From NCBI GenBank assembly GCA_039881145.1, contig JAYKKI010000005.1, positions 22,439,501 to 22,503,500 of the forward strand: a stretch of DNA of 64,000 nucleotides, read 5' to 3'. Both the position numbers and the translations under genes were made by a program. This DNA comes from Druceiella hillmani. Lineage: Eukaryota > Arthropoda > Insecta > Lepidoptera > Hepialidae. Under the pieces are notes generated by a model. The model was not told where the DNA came from. It did no database searches and saw only the letters and a program-made list of their open reading frames with translations. Positions 1-11,420 of the stretch are shown piece by piece (positions within the stretch are counted from its first letter, which is position 1; each line of letters begins with the position of its first letter).

Positions 1-240
1 TATCGGCGGATATTATTTCCGATGAGGATCTCTATTCGCTTTAAGTATGGGGTGGAGCAGGGCTAGGCCATTTGTTCGTAGCGTATGTAATAAGACAACT
101 TTGAGGAGGGTAATGTTTGATATTATACCGAATTAATCCCCTTTGGGGATAGGAGCAGAGGCCATATTCTCATTTCATTACATTTACTGGGATTCGTATT
201 TTACGTGTATTCTTAATGAGTACATTAAGATATGGGCTCT
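1..240. other. GC-richer island cut by the window edge
   Basis: This segment is clearly richer in G and C than the following kilobases and shows no tandem structure and no second copy in the window. No long reading frame or known domain is visible. It could be a conserved regulatory element or an exon edge; with the left side missing I cannot decide. Confidence 0.3.
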
Positions 241-674
241 TTATAAAAAGAAGTATAAGTGAGGAAAAACCAAAGGAATACAAATCTATAGATAAATGTA
301 CGAAATTACCACAGTAAATTGTTTAAATAAAATCAATTAACAAAATAAATATAATTGATATTTAGTGAGAACTTCTTGTTAATTTTTAATTTCTATTTAA
401 ACAGGGAGTTATATCTTCTCGCGATAAAATAATAATTTAGAATAATAATTTGATAAATAATCATTTTATAAAATAATAATTTTGCTCCCAAGAATCGGTC
501 GGGAATTTTCGGTATTGTACTATTTATTAACACCGGGACGGAATGACTGGGAAAGCTCCTGTTTGAGACTAATTTAACACTGCGTCGACTGATTATTAAG
601 TTAAAAAAATATCTAATTACTTTTAGATTAAGGCTTTCGTTAATTATTTTTAGGTTCGACTTGATTTAACATTT
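241..674. other. AT-rich non-coding stretch
   Basis: Short A/T runs and AATAAT-type repeats dominate around 430-480. I see no gene, mobile-element end or clear regulatory site here. Confidence 0.5.
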
Positions 675-1353
675 AAATTGAGAAAGAAATACACTGATTT
701 TAATTGTTATGTTTTTATGTATTTCTATGTTTAGAACATACCTTTTATAGATTATATTAATTCTAACCAACGTTTGATTAAAAGTTTGAAATTAAATATT
801 GTTATGCTTTTCTTTTCTTTCTAAAAGATTGGAGTCCTTAAATTAATGAGCTTCTGGCACTGTGTCACAAGACTTTACCTAAAAATTATTTTTTTGAAGT
901 AATGCTCATATTATAAGCCTTAACCTTTCTGTACCTTAATCTACAATTGTGTAATCAAATTTAAATAGGCTCTCTCTTAATATGTCAACCAATGATTAGG
1001 GAATTTGTTTACGAATATTTTACCGTAAGTAAATAACGATTACATAAATGTCTTAAATTAAGAAAGAAATAGACTAATTTTAATTGTTATGTTATTATTG
1101 TATTTCTATGTTTAGAACATACCTTCTATAGATTATATTAATTCTAACCAACGTTTGACTAAAAGTTTGAAATTAAATATTGTTACGCTTTTCTTTTCTT
1201 TCTAAAAAATCTGAGTTCTTAAATTAATGAGCTTTCTGGCACTTTGCCACAAGATTTTACCGAAAAATTAATTTTTCGAAGTAATACTCGTATTATAAAT
1301 CTTAACCATCCTACGAATAGTTTACGAATATTTTACCTTAAATAACGATAACC
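675..1353. repeat. Diverged tandem duplication, about 380 bp unit
   Basis: The block starting AGAAAGAAAT at 681 returns at 1061, an offset of 380 bp. The two copies share long near-identical runs, for example the region around TTTAGAACATACCTT (731 and 1111) and GCTTTTCTTTTCTTTCT. The first unit ends with TTTACGAATATTTTACC near 1008, and the second carries the same ending near 1318 but lacks about 60 bp before it. This is direct evidence of an old local duplication with a later deletion. No coding potential is seen. Confidence 0.85.
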
Positions 1354-1876
1354 ACAACAAAAAATTTCTACTTAATTATACAACTACAAGATGAGTCTAT
1401 TTCTAAAGTCTCATTACCATAACACAAGTCTCATACTCGTAAACCTACATAAAGTTGTTACGTCATCCTAATTCCTCTTTCATCATAATTTATGCCCAAC
1501 ACACATCAACTGTGTTGTAAAAATGTCGCTTCTGTAGCTAGACGCCTATCGACTTTCACCCCAGTTTTCGCTGACAAAATAGGGTAGGATATGCGTTTAC
1601 GCAGAGCTCAGTAATAAATAAGTATATAATAATAAAAGAAGAGCTTACTCATAAAATAAAGTGTGACTTAAGCCGCTTCCTGATTTCGTATCACTAAGTA
1701 CTGAGGTCATCTCTTGCCCCATCGAATGTGCCATAATACATCTATATATTTGTTAAAGCTTTATTTGTACGTAAGTTCTCTTATTTTATGTTCGTATGTA
1801 AGTACACAATTTATAGGATATGATCCCATTAGCGTTATAAATTTAGCACTTTTTTCAGTTACAATGACGTCTTTAT
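1354..1876. other. Non-coding stretch, nothing recognised
   Basis: Mixed AT-rich sequence with slightly more GC at 1490-1600 (TGTCGCTTCTGTAGCTAGACG). No reading frame, repeat copy or motif that I can support. Confidence 0.4.
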
Positions 1877-2407
1877 AAGTACTTTCTGACCGGTATGATT
1901 GATAAAACTGGGTTTTTTTTGTCTTGTAATAAATGCGGTAAAGCATATCTTAAGAAATTTTGAAATTGGTACATCATTTTTGATTTAGTGTCAAAATATT
2001 TATTACCATGATCTTTTCTATAGTATTATTTATTAAGTATTCATGTTGTAAAGTACTTTCTGATCGGTATGATTGATATAACTTTGGCGTTTTTTTCTTG
2101 AAATAAATGCGGTAAAGCATATCTTAAGAAATTTTGAAATTGGTACATAATTTTTGATTTAGTGTCAAAATATTTATTATCATGATCTTTTCTATAGTAT
2201 TATTTATTAAGTATTCATGTTGTAAAGTACTTTCTGACCGGTATGATTGATATAACTTTGGGTTTTTTTTCTTGAAATAAATGCGATAAAGCATATCTTA
2301 AGAAATTTTGAAATTGGTACATAAATTTTGATTTAGTGTCAAAATATTTATTATCATGATCTTTTCTATAGTATTATTTATTAAGTATTCATGTTGTAAA
2401 GTACTTT
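1877..2407. repeat. Tandem repeat, three copies of 174 bp
   Basis: The word AAGTACTTTCTGA(C/T)CGG starts at 1877, 2051 and 2225, and AAGTACTTT appears again at 2399, giving an exact 174-bp period for three full copies plus a short fourth start. Copies differ by only a few substitutions and by the length of a T run. Each unit contains GGTAAAGCATATCTTAAG (GATAAAG in copy three) and a TTATTTATTAAG end. The unit is not obviously related to the 177-bp satellite at 61376. High similarity implies recent amplification or conversion. Confidence 0.95.
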
Positions 2408-2656
2408 TTTCAAATATTTGGAAACTGTAATGAACCTAGTGACCCATTCTCTTACTACTTTCAACTAGCAAAGACAATAATTTAATGGATATTTAATTAT
2501 TCGGACACTACTTTTATTATTATTTTTTATTAATATTAAATGAAAAAGCAAATCAGCCGCCTTTTGTCTAGTGAGCGATTGGAATAAGGATCAGATATTC
2601 TTACCTGACATTATATCCTTGTACCCCCTTTTTTCTTTTTCATTATTTGCCTTACT

Positions 2657-2659
<3 letters not shown>

Positions 2660-2710
<51 letters not shown>
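2660..2710. repeat. (AT)n microsatellite
   Basis: An uninterrupted run of about 25 AT dinucleotides. Confidence 0.95.
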
Positions 2711-2712
<2 letters not shown>

Positions 2713-3533
2713 AATGACGTATGAAGAATATTCATGGTGTATATTTTAAATACTTAATATTGTAAATACTAAATTTTTATGCAGTTTTCCTGAGAAAACA
2801 TTTTTTGACCAAAATATGTAATTCTATTTCGTTACTTATTTTGTTTGATACATACATATATTAAATTAAAATATTAATTAAAAAAACTAGAAAAAACGCT
2901 TAACAATGTCGAAGTTTCTTTAAGCAAGGACTTGCAGGCAAGATGTGACAATCAAACGTTGATTTAGATAGATTTATTACTCCTAACCGCATACCATCTA
3001 CAAATCATTGCGTAAAAAATTGCGAGCGTTAGTGATATTTGTTTCTTTGCTTATTAATGTTTGCGTATTTGTTTTCTTGCTTTTTAATCATGTCTTTTAT
3101 TACAAAATTTTTAGTTAAGCTATGTCTTTAAATACCTAAGTAAGTATAATAAATTCAGAGGTCATAATATAATCGAAGTCGCTTTAGAGTTGAAAAGATT
3201 TAAATATTGTTTTTGCAACGTTGTCTTATATGCTTTTGCCCTGCAAACTTTTCGCGTTGCGCGTTTTAAGAAAAAAATAGGCTGTGTTTAAACTGATATT
3301 GCTTACAATTTGTGATGTATTTTAATTAATTAGTATGGAATTGTATTTAAAAACACATTGTAATTGAAATAAATTCACACAATTTGAAATGAAATTTGTA
3401 AACATACTAATTTTTGAGTAAATTCACCTAGCTTAGTATATTTATTACTTTGGTACCTGTATAGATTCGATACAACAATTAGATTTAGCGTCCTTACACA
3501 CTATCACTAAATTCTGCGCAATTTTGCTTAAAT
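2711..3533. other. AT-rich non-coding stretch
   Basis: No gene or known element is seen. Local words such as TTTCTTGCTT and TTAATTAATTAG occur, as expected in AT-rich insect intergenic or intronic DNA. Confidence 0.45.
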
Positions 3534-3656
3534 ACAATTTGTTCTTATCACATTCTTTTAATTGTTGCATTCTTTTAATTCTTACCTACAATTTGTTCTT
3601 CTCATATTCTTTTAATTCTTAAATACGATTTGTTCTTCTCACATTCTTGCATTCAC
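3534..3656. repeat. Degenerate short tandem repeat (ACAATTTGTTCTT units)
   Basis: The segment A(C)AATTTGTTCTTCTCA followed by TATTCTTTTAATTCTTA recurs about three times with irregular spacing of 36-55 bp, at about 3534, 3589 and 3625. It is a decayed low-copy local tandem expansion with no coding content. Confidence 0.7.
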
Positions 3657-3861
3657 ATGTTTGCGTTATCATAATCTTTATTAGGTTCAATAAAGGCCGC
3701 ACTGTGTTATTTGTATTTATCTCGATTTATATTTTTTGTAAAACCTAACATTAAGATAGCAACAACGAAAATAGTAACATGATTGCAGCTCTCTGCAATT
3801 CTATTTCACGGGTGTTGCTTAGTGGTACACCGAGCTAGATAAATATTTATGTGTGTCTATT

Positions 3862-4030
3862 TATATAAAAGCCCGCAGCAGTAAACATTCATTACATTCA
3901 CCCTTTTACTGCCTTTATGTTCTGTTATCATGGGAACGTTACCAGCCCTCTCTGTTCGTTATTTGAGTGAAATTATGTGTTAACTTTGAACGACAGTTTA
4001 AATACAATCAAATGGAAAAGAAATCAAATG
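3862..4030 (+). promoter_or_regulatory. Possible TATA/Inr core promoter with short first exon
   Basis: TATATAAAAG begins at 3862 and an arthropod initiator-like TTCATTAC puts a +1 adenine at 3891, which is 29 bp from the start of the TATA box, the canonical spacing. A short 5' exon could run from there to a GGTATGT donor at about 4030; just before it lies ATGGAAAAGAAATCAAATG (from about 4012) in a good insect start context (TCAAATGG). An earlier ATG at 3930 with a 17-codon frame weakens this reading. No downstream coding exon is recognised. Inference only; AT-rich DNA gives chance TATA boxes. Confidence 0.25.
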
Positions 4031-4375
4031 GTATGTCATGTCCTTCATTGCTATTTACATCAGGTCAATTAATTTACGGAGTGATAATTACATATTGATA
4101 TGAGAATTATAGAAATATATATAGAATATATGAAAACTTGGTTGAAAAACAGCTTCAAAAAATTTTTTCAAGGATTTTTGAGAATTTACGTAACATTACC
4201 TTTGCATCCTTTTAAGCAAGCTATATATTTAGACACGATAAGGTACCAAAATTGAATCGAAAATAATTACACAAATATTTTATAATTGGTCAAATGTAAC
4301 TTCACAAAGAGTTCCATCAGATATTTTTTAACTTTAACTATAATTTTGTTTGAAACGATACGATATTTTATAAGT

Positions 4376-4409
4376 TATATGTCACACTGAAAACATAGTG
4401 TGACATATA
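4376..4409. repeat. Perfect 13-bp stem-loop
   Basis: TATATGTCACACT at 4376-4388 is exactly complementary to AGTGTGACATATA at 4397-4409, with an 8-base spacer. It lies immediately left of the TIR element at 4418 and may be an older insertion footprint or part of a larger terminal structure. Confidence 0.8.
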
Positions 4410-4536
4410 GTTTAGTAGGTTCTATTAAATCCCAGCAATATAATGCCCGTTATTGCTACAATTTCTCTTGGAATAATTATTATATAATTCGTATAATAAC
4501 ATACATCACTAAAATTTGCAGTTAACATTTATTGAC

Positions 4537-4665
4537 AATTAAATGAAACTACGTGATGTAGTATTATTTCTACTTTCTTTAAGATCTTTACCACGACAAA
4601 GGTTTCATTGTATTACAACATCTTTAGGTAGGTTATTAGCAAAGATTAACGCCAAATATATTCAA
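4537..4665 (-). repeat. Truncated copy of the 51640-51840 repeat family
   Basis: Read on the minus strand this matches the right part of the 51640-51840 element: the terminal GAAACTACGTGATGTAG, then TATTATTTCTACTTT, the GTCGTGG core, TTGTATTACAACA and a TTGGCG(T/C)TAAT left edge. It lacks the second terminal arm present at 51674-51697. It is nested inside the 4418-5245 element. Confidence 0.75.
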
Positions 4666-4840
4666 TAGTTAAAATTTAGTAATTATTATACTGTTTTATG
4701 TATAATGAGTAACAAAAAAATCCACAAAGGTATATAATTAATGTAGGTTTATAAATATTTTATAAATATTTGAAAAACATTTAAATGTGTGCTATTAAAT
4801 AATGTATTACTTAAATAGTTAAATGTATTAAATGCAGTTT

Positions 4841-4892
4841 ACTTGAAAAAAGATTAGTTTCAGAGAATCTTGAAAATAATCTTTTTTCAAGT
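4841..4892. repeat. 16-bp perfect inverted repeat
   Basis: ACTTGAAAAAAGATTA at 4841-4856 pairs exactly with TAATCTTTTTTCAAGT at 4877-4892 across a 20-base loop. Confidence 0.8.
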
Positions 4893-5162
4893 CTAAGAAG
4901 CTAGATAAATGTTTGTTGATTCTATATTAATAAAGAAAAAGAGGGAGGTTTAATAAAATATTTTACCTAGGCAGCAGTGCTTATTTCACCCAACGATGTG
5001 GTGTAATGATTTATAGGTAAGTGGATTATAATCAATGATTACCATAACATAAGCATATAAAAATACTCTATTTTTTTAACTTCCACTACACTAAATTTTA
5101 TATAGCTTATTGTTATATTAAGTATTTCAAATATACACGACGAATATTCTCCAAACCTCATT

Positions 5163-5164
<2 letters not shown>

Positions 5165-5226
<62 letters not shown>
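5165..5226. repeat. (AT)n microsatellite
   Basis: About 31 uninterrupted AT units, directly next to the right TIR of the 4418-5245 element. Confidence 0.95.
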
Positions 5227-5228
<2 letters not shown>

Positions 5229-5249
5229 TGGGATTTAATAGAACCTAAA

Positions 5250-5639
5250 ATTTCACAGTAACGATGAATATAATCTCGCTTCCTTTACAAATATCTGTTT
5301 GCATGATCTTTGCAAAGGACAATTTCTCCCACGTCGTTAGGGGTAATGAAGCTCCATGCCGATATTTCAGGATCGCCAACGTGGTTACCATCATCCAATG
5401 TGTACATGAATTTTGAGGCTAAACTACGTGAAACAACTATTGTTGGTATATGACTATATTCTATCTTTATTTTATACGTTCTTTATTTTATAAGTGTTAA
5501 AAACCTTCCACGTACTTACTACAGTGATATCTTGTTTACGTTGTAAGCTTTGAGGTAGTTGTCACGTAAAACGCGTTGTCGACGAAGTTTGCTGAATTGT
5601 TGCTATATTATTTAAATTATAAATAAGTATTTAAGTTAT
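5250..5639. other. Slightly GC-richer single-copy stretch, unassigned
   Basis: From 5270 to about 5420 the sequence has more mixed composition (CCCACGTCGTTAGGGG, CCATGCCGATATTTCAGG). No coding frame or motif set is convincing; possible regulatory DNA. Confidence 0.25.
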
Positions 5640-6060
5640 TTTAAAATTTAAAAATAATTTACCATTTAGTTTTGATAAAAATCGCTCTCAAAAATAATAT
5701 AATTAACATAACAGGAAACGTAGTTTTTTCACCACACTTAATTTTATTTAAAAAAAACATCAAGTGATTTAGCTAATAAACTAAGTCAATGTTACATTAA
5801 AAATTAAAAATAAATCATCATACAACCAATAAATCACAAAAGTAATAATTTCACCATACTTTTAATTTTATTTAAAAAAGCATCAACGATATAGCTAAAA
5901 AATTAGTTAGCGTAAAATGACGTTATATTAACATTTGAAAAAAAATTATCTACCTTTTAGTTTTGGTAAAAATCGCTCTCAAAAATTGTACAATTAACAT
6001 TATCGGAAAAATACGTTTTCACCATACTTCATTTTATTTAAAAAAACACAAAAATACTTT
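5640..6060. repeat. Decayed tandem duplication, about 290 bp offset
   Basis: The sequence around AAAAATCGCTCTCAAAAAT occurs at about 5678 and again at about 5968. The phrase TTCACCA(T/C)ACTT followed by TTTTATTTAAAAAA occurs three times, near 5728, 5850 and 6020. Spacing and divergence indicate an old local duplication with internal changes. Non-coding. Confidence 0.75.
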
Positions 6061-6574
6061 ATTTTTTCCAAACTGTTAAAATTATATTATAGTAATCATT
6101 TGGAAAAAAATAATTTTCAATAAAAATTTTATAATAAATTTTGGATACAACTATATTAAATTTGTAGGAGATTTTCAAATCTAAAAACAGTATGGTTTTT
6201 TGGTTCTATTACGTAGAAAAAACAGTTTCATTTTATTGTTTTTTTTCTTATATGTTGTTCATGTATTAATCTTATGCCAAACTTGCGAGGAAGAAAGAAA
6301 TTATGCGCCTAAGGTTAATATTATATTTTTTATTCTGTAGATCTGAAAAAAGTTTATTTATTATAGCAACCAATGTCTGGTCCTGTCAATATACATTTGA
6401 TCTGTTTCGAACATATCTAAAATAAAAGTACGTTTTGAATATTTTTCTTTTTGTAACGATTTAAAAAAAAATAACTTTAGCGCACTAATAAATTTCATGT
6501 ATGTAAAAACTATTTAAAAGTCAAGCCAAACTTCAACTACAGTATTGACCAACAAGTATTCTCTAAGTATTTGT
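6061..6574. other. AT-rich non-coding stretch
   Basis: Long A and T runs; nothing gene-like or mobile-element-like is visible. Confidence 0.5.
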
Positions 6575-6990
6575 CACGCATCACTTTACTCGGCGAACGT
6601 GGCCAGCGTAATTGCTAAATACCGTAGAATGCGACAGCGCAACCAAATAGGCGTGTTAAATTGGTTGAACTGAATCAGATACGTCGTTTTTATGGACAGC
6701 CCGGCCATATTTGACGTATTAAAATTGCAAAAGAGCTCGTCGCCGACTGACAGACATCTTTGTGAATGCGGCGATGGCAACTTTTTGCATGGCGAAATTG
6801 CTAACGCATTTAACGCATCCGCGTCGTCCTAACGTTGTTGCTTAAGTGTTGGCGGAAAGCGGGAGCAACTTGTGTCACAACGTTGCCCGGCAAGCTGGGA
6901 TGGTTCATTGCATATTTGAAATAAATATTTATGAAATCCGGCGGTGCAGTCCTCGGAATCCGCGTGCGAAACGTTTATTTTGTGTTTAAA
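6575..6990. other. GC-richer island, candidate conserved non-coding element
   Basis: Composition rises sharply (CGGCGAACGTGGCCAGCG, GCATCCGCGTCGTCCTAACG, GTTGCCCGGCAAGCTGGG) and falls back to AT-rich filler on both sides. No copy is found elsewhere in the window. A 64-codon minus-strand frame at 6586-6780 has no recognisable domain. The palindrome ATAAATATTTAT lies near 6921. I infer regulatory DNA under constraint; an unrecognised exon is the alternative. Confidence 0.4.
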
Positions 6991-9565
6991 CTTTGGGTAG
7001 TGTCCCTGTGAGTTTTTGTGTCTTTGGGTTATTTAATAAGTTTTTTTTTTGGTATCTCTGCGCAGTGTTGTTTGTATTTAATGTGCACAAGATGACATAC
7101 TTACATTTTACTTCAATTAGAAAATTATATTTCCTTTTTTTATATTTCAGTATAACCTTCAAACGAGGATTTGCATTAATTCACATCCTACATAGAATCT
7201 ATATAAAATTATATTATTTGTTCCTCACGTAAAGTTAGGTATATTGAAAGATTACCAATAGAAACACTGATAGGAGTGTACACCAGAAAAAAAATATATT
7301 CTTATTTGTACTTAGCTAATATCCGCTAATGGAGTTCAGATATTATTTGGGGTTTGTACAAGGTTTATTAGTTGTGTGGACAAATCTATTCGTTTATTTG
7401 TATGGACAAATCCATTCGTCTAGTTTACGTAAAAGAACAATGTAATATGCAAATAATTAACCATTCCTGTTTACCATCGTTTTGTGACATACATAGATAT
7501 GTGTTCAAATTCTGAGCATCGTTCTTAGAAATCAACTTAAATTTCCCATCTCCAAATTACTAATCTACAAAAAATTGCTTCTTTCTGGCTATTATATTAA
7601 ATCTTATAACAACTTTAACATCTAACATGGTAATGGTAACATACTCCTCAGACATTAAGGCTCAACTTGTAATTTATTATCTTAAACATACCAACAAATT
7701 TCAGTTTAAGCTCTTAAACCATACCATAAGAAATTATTACTAAAAAATGTAAAAAAGGACCTAAAGAAATATTAACAGCACGAGATGTGGAACATTAATG
7801 GTTTTATAATCCCTTACAGGTTATTAAACAATTCAATAACAACATAGCTCAGTTAAAAAGTCTAACTTATGAAAATACTAAGTAAGGAAATTTTCGCTAA
7901 GTTGGATATTAATAATCAAAGGAGATATAACATTTCGTATTTGTAAACATAATATAATTAAAGGAAATATTTTTAAAATTTTTTTATGTGGAATATTTTT
8001 TGTATATTCTTAGCGAATTTCGAAATTTGCAAGCAAAACGAAATTATTATTGCTGGACAATCCTAAAATAAATTCAAATCAAAAATAAAAATAAGGAAAA
8101 GTGAAAGAGCTTATAACATACAGAATTTAATGTTACGTTATTTGAAAAATATAAATTTTACCTTATAAAAGTCCACAAAAAATTATTATTTAAAAAAATC
8201 TTCCCATCGCGGCCACGTGCACAAACAAAATATTTATGTTCAGGTTCCTTTTTATCATTTTCGTATCTAGTTATCTTGACCACTGCTTCGTTCAAAAAGC
8301 AAGTGTGTAAGTTTTTCTTTATTTAATGAAAAGTCTTACTGTAACGTAAAATGGATTTAATTACAACATGGAAATTGCATCTTAATAAAATCATCACCAA
8401 TTTTGCCGGCATAAATATTCTCGTAAATAAGTCCTCCATAATTTATGACTCACAAAATACATCAAGATGCGCGTGTGTTTTCATGTATAAAACAACGGAA
8501 ACTACCACAACACAGAGGTTTGGGATAAAAGGAGAATGAGGGTCTTTTAGAGTGCACTTCTGTAATCTTACGACTGCGTACGTGAGTATGTGTCACCCTA
8601 TCAGAAATTAAGTGAAAACTGTGTATAACACAGGGAAGATAGTCGGGGCAGGAAAGTTTAATGATGTATTCGTATAGTTATATTATATGCAGTAGTAACT
8701 TGCTTATTTGAATTTTTTTCCAAGAGAATTTGGTTTCATGATTTCTCAAAATTTTGAAAATACTCAGTCAAAACCATATAATTATTCAAAAACTTGTACG
8801 TAGTTTTATTACAAAAAGTAAATATTGCAGTAAAATTATTGTTTAAATAACATTTCGTATAACATTTGATTAAATCTGAATTAATTAAGCGGTTTTTCCA
8901 GTAAAAAAGACAAGAGCAAAACTTAAGAAAAATAATTCTAAATACGTGGTTCCAAAAAATTCCTTTAAAGCACTGTAATATTTTTTCTACTATATTATAA
9001 CCTGGTATCATTACATATTATAACCTGGTAACATCTAAGCATACTCCCTTTAAAATTTTTCACTAACCAGTGTGGTTAATTACAATGTGATAAATTACAA
9101 TTACCATTTAGAATAACTAGAAAAGCTTACATTTATAATTAAATGTCATTTTAGTGATCAGTATTTTCTATTATATTTAGTACCCTGTTACCATGGAGAT
9201 GAACCAAAAATCTTAATATTGTATTCAATTATATATACAGATAGTTTCGCTGTTAGATATCATTCTCGCCTTGTTCTAGTAATTAAGACTATTCTATTCA
9301 GTAAACCTTTAATATTCATTTTGTATTGTGATTGCCAAAAGGAAATAAAGTTATACAAACACATGTATCAAAAATGTTTATCTGAAAAAAGTCCCACAAT
9401 GGGTTCAAAAAAAGTAAGGAGTATAAAATGGAAGAGCTACTTATTGGGTTTAAACGGTGCAATTTAATTGTAATTATACCTTGAAAATTGAATTCAAAAA
9501 TGTTCCCACTTCTTGAAAAGTTAATGGCGATTCCTACATAATATTTTGCAAGATGATTTAAAGTA
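6991..9565. other. Long AT-rich non-coding interval
   Basis: No supported gene. An isolated GC-rich patch with the E-box CACGTG lies near 8214. Frames of 60-91 codons at 6993, 8351, 8736 and 9219 are rich in Ile, Phe, Tyr, Asn and Lys as expected by chance, and none has a recognisable domain. Confidence 0.45.
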
Positions 9566-9568
9566 TAC

Positions 9569-9687
9569 TGGAGTAAGATACGACTGTACTTATATATATG
9601 TACGACTGTAAGGTACGACTGAGTAAGATACGAAATAAGATACGACTGGAGTAAGATACGACTGTACTTATATATATGTACGACTGA
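9569..9687. repeat. Local direct duplication (GATACGACTG units)
   Basis: The 41-bp segment starting CTGGAGTAAGATACGACTG and ending ATGTACGACTG occurs at 9569-9609 and 9647-9687, with further GATACGA and GTACGACTG fragments between. This is a recent local duplication, non-coding. Confidence 0.85.
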
Positions 9688-10174
9688 ACTTGTACCCTGT
9701 ATATCTTTTCAGGGTCCATAAAATTACAATATATTAGTCAAGAATGATATTTTATTGTATGAATTTGATCTGATTTTAAAATAGGCCAACGGCAACGTTT
9801 TGTGGCTCTGCTGCTGAGTATTCTTTACTGGGTGAATTGGTGGAAACTCCCTTGCAAATAATTTTGACTTCTAGCTATTTTTCTATCTTCTAGAATCATA
9901 AAAAGTACAACATTATTGTGAGTCACGTACGTAAGTCTGATTTTGTGAATTCTATCATTGTAAAATATCAAGAATCATTTATGCGTCACTCACGGACTCT
10001 TTTCCTAACGATGTCTTTATATTTTGGTGTCACATGACATTGTAACGTACTCATTGTATATACTTTTGATAATTAATAGCCAACAGAATTCTGTTATTGT
10101 TTAAAATAATCATTTGAATACGTTCAGAAATTGAGACCCACCAAGCTATATTACGAAAATGTATGCATTTGCAT
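9688..10174. other. Non-coding stretch, nothing recognised
   Basis: Mixed AT-rich sequence with a moderately GC patch at 9785-9830. No gene or repeat copy supported. Confidence 0.35.
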
Positions 10175-10191
10175 ATGTGTGTGTGTGTTTA

Positions 10192-10243
<52 letters not shown>
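10175..10243. repeat. (GT)n / (AT)n compound microsatellite
   Basis: About six GT units are followed by a short spacer and an uninterrupted AT run of about 48 bases. Confidence 0.95.
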
Positions 10244-10249
<6 letters not shown>

Positions 10250-10261
10250 AACAAGCCTATT

Positions 10262-10560
10262 TGTGTATTAAACATGGCTGCTGCAACTTGCCATCTATAT
10301 ACTCGCAGCCAATCTTTTTTTCGAGGTGGATTTAAAAATTACACAACCTCCCCATGCCGCCACCCTCGCTCCCTAAACTCAACGACCAGGTTCCTATCTA
10401 CTGAGAAAGATACCTACCCAGCTCGTGCGTATCAGCCCTTGAAGCTTAATGACATATCCCCCTACTAATAGCGGCCATGCGCCGCAACTCTTTTTTGCCC
10501 CAACACATAACAGAGCGCACGCCTTTTCAGAATGCTGTTATTTATGACGACGCGTATAAA
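10262..10560. other. GC-richer island, unassigned
   Basis: The stretch contains phrases such as CCATGCCGCCACCCTCGCTC and GCGGCCATGCGCCGC, unlike the flanks. A plus frame running from the (AT)n tract to 10468 is open but has no domain I know. The phrase AGCTGGGTAGGTATC on the minus strand reminded me of retroelement sequence, but I cannot name a family. Either a regulatory element or a repeat fragment. Confidence 0.3.
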
Positions 10561-11035
10561 CGGGTATACATGGATTTATTTTTAATAATGGTTTAAGGCA
10601 AGGGTGTATTTTAATTTTAAGTAGTTTGATGTTATAATAATATTTTTTTTCAAACTGCGCAGACAAATTAAATGAGAAAAAGACATGTGATTAAGAGCGA
10701 GCTGATGATTAGGTAAGGTTTTTCTATTTTTCATGGAATAAAATGCAAATTATGTAATAAACTTCAAACGAAGAAGCTTTGTATATTCACAAAGAATATT
10801 GTTATTTTATAAATATTTCCAGTATCTTATAAAAAATTCACCCTTCCTGTATTTTATTTTTCTGTGAGTAATTTTATATGACATGAATACTTGTTTACTT
10901 GTTGATAGAAGTGTGTGGAAGATATATCAAAATAAATAATTGATTATCATAAACCAGTTGTAATTTATGATATATCATAAACCAGTTGTCAAATAAAATG
11001 TTTGTACATATATATGTACGTACATATATATGTAT
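10561..11035. other. AT-rich non-coding stretch
   Basis: Contains a short direct repeat of CATAAACCAGTTGT (10948 and 10977) and alternating ATGTACGTACATATATATGTA. No gene is seen. Confidence 0.45.
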
Positions 11036-11420
11036 GTACATACGGAACGCGTATATTCCAAAGTTAACCTCGCATTTAGGCGCACCCGTCAACCGCGAGT
11101 GGAGATCGCAAATCTAAATTAAAATTTGTTTCCCAATATTTTTTCATTTCGCCATTCTTATGCGCGAGCGGCGCTAACGCAAATACGCGAAACGCAAAAT
11201 TTATTAGACATTCGTATCCGTTTAAAAGGGCATAAATAAATTTAAAATGCGGGAAAATATTTCGGCGCCCCGCTAACGAAACAGTGAAAATGATTTCCCG
11301 AGTGTCCTCCGTGGCGACCCGGCGAAAATAAAAAAAATAATATTCAATACGCATGTAATATAACACCCTGTTGATTTAGTACGTGATGGGATGGCGGATA
11401 CTGTGTGTGTCGGCTTATGA
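11036..11420. other. GC-richer island, candidate conserved non-coding element
   Basis: CpG-containing words cluster here (GCGCGAGCGGCGCTAACGC, TCGGCGCCCCGCTAACG, GTGGCGACCCGGCG), with homeodomain-like TAAATAAATTTAAAA between them. Overlapping minus-strand frames of 65-96 codons lie here in several phases, which argues against any one being a true gene. Regulatory function is an inference. Confidence 0.4.

Larger units (their letters stand above)
4418..5245. mobile_element. 828-bp non-autonomous element with 20-bp TIRs and TA target duplication
   Basis: The 20-bp word GGTTCTATTAAATCCCAGCA at 4418-4437 is repeated exactly in inverted orientation at 5226-5245, and each end is flanked by TA (4416-4417 and 5246-5247). 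Exact TIRs plus a TA duplication are the signature of Tc1/mariner-type insertion. The inside has no transposase; it is AT-rich, carries an (AT)n tract at its right end, a 16-bp stem-loop at 4841-4892, and one arm of the CAATTAAATGAAACTACG repeat family. Perfect ends around unrelated filler suggest a young element or one that has captured DNA. The length is large for a MITE. Confidence 0.65.

Noticed and set aside
655..675. tRNA B-box-like GGTTCGACT
   Set aside because: No matching A box, acceptor stem or anticodon arm in the surrounding AT-rich DNA; no tRNA gene found anywhere.
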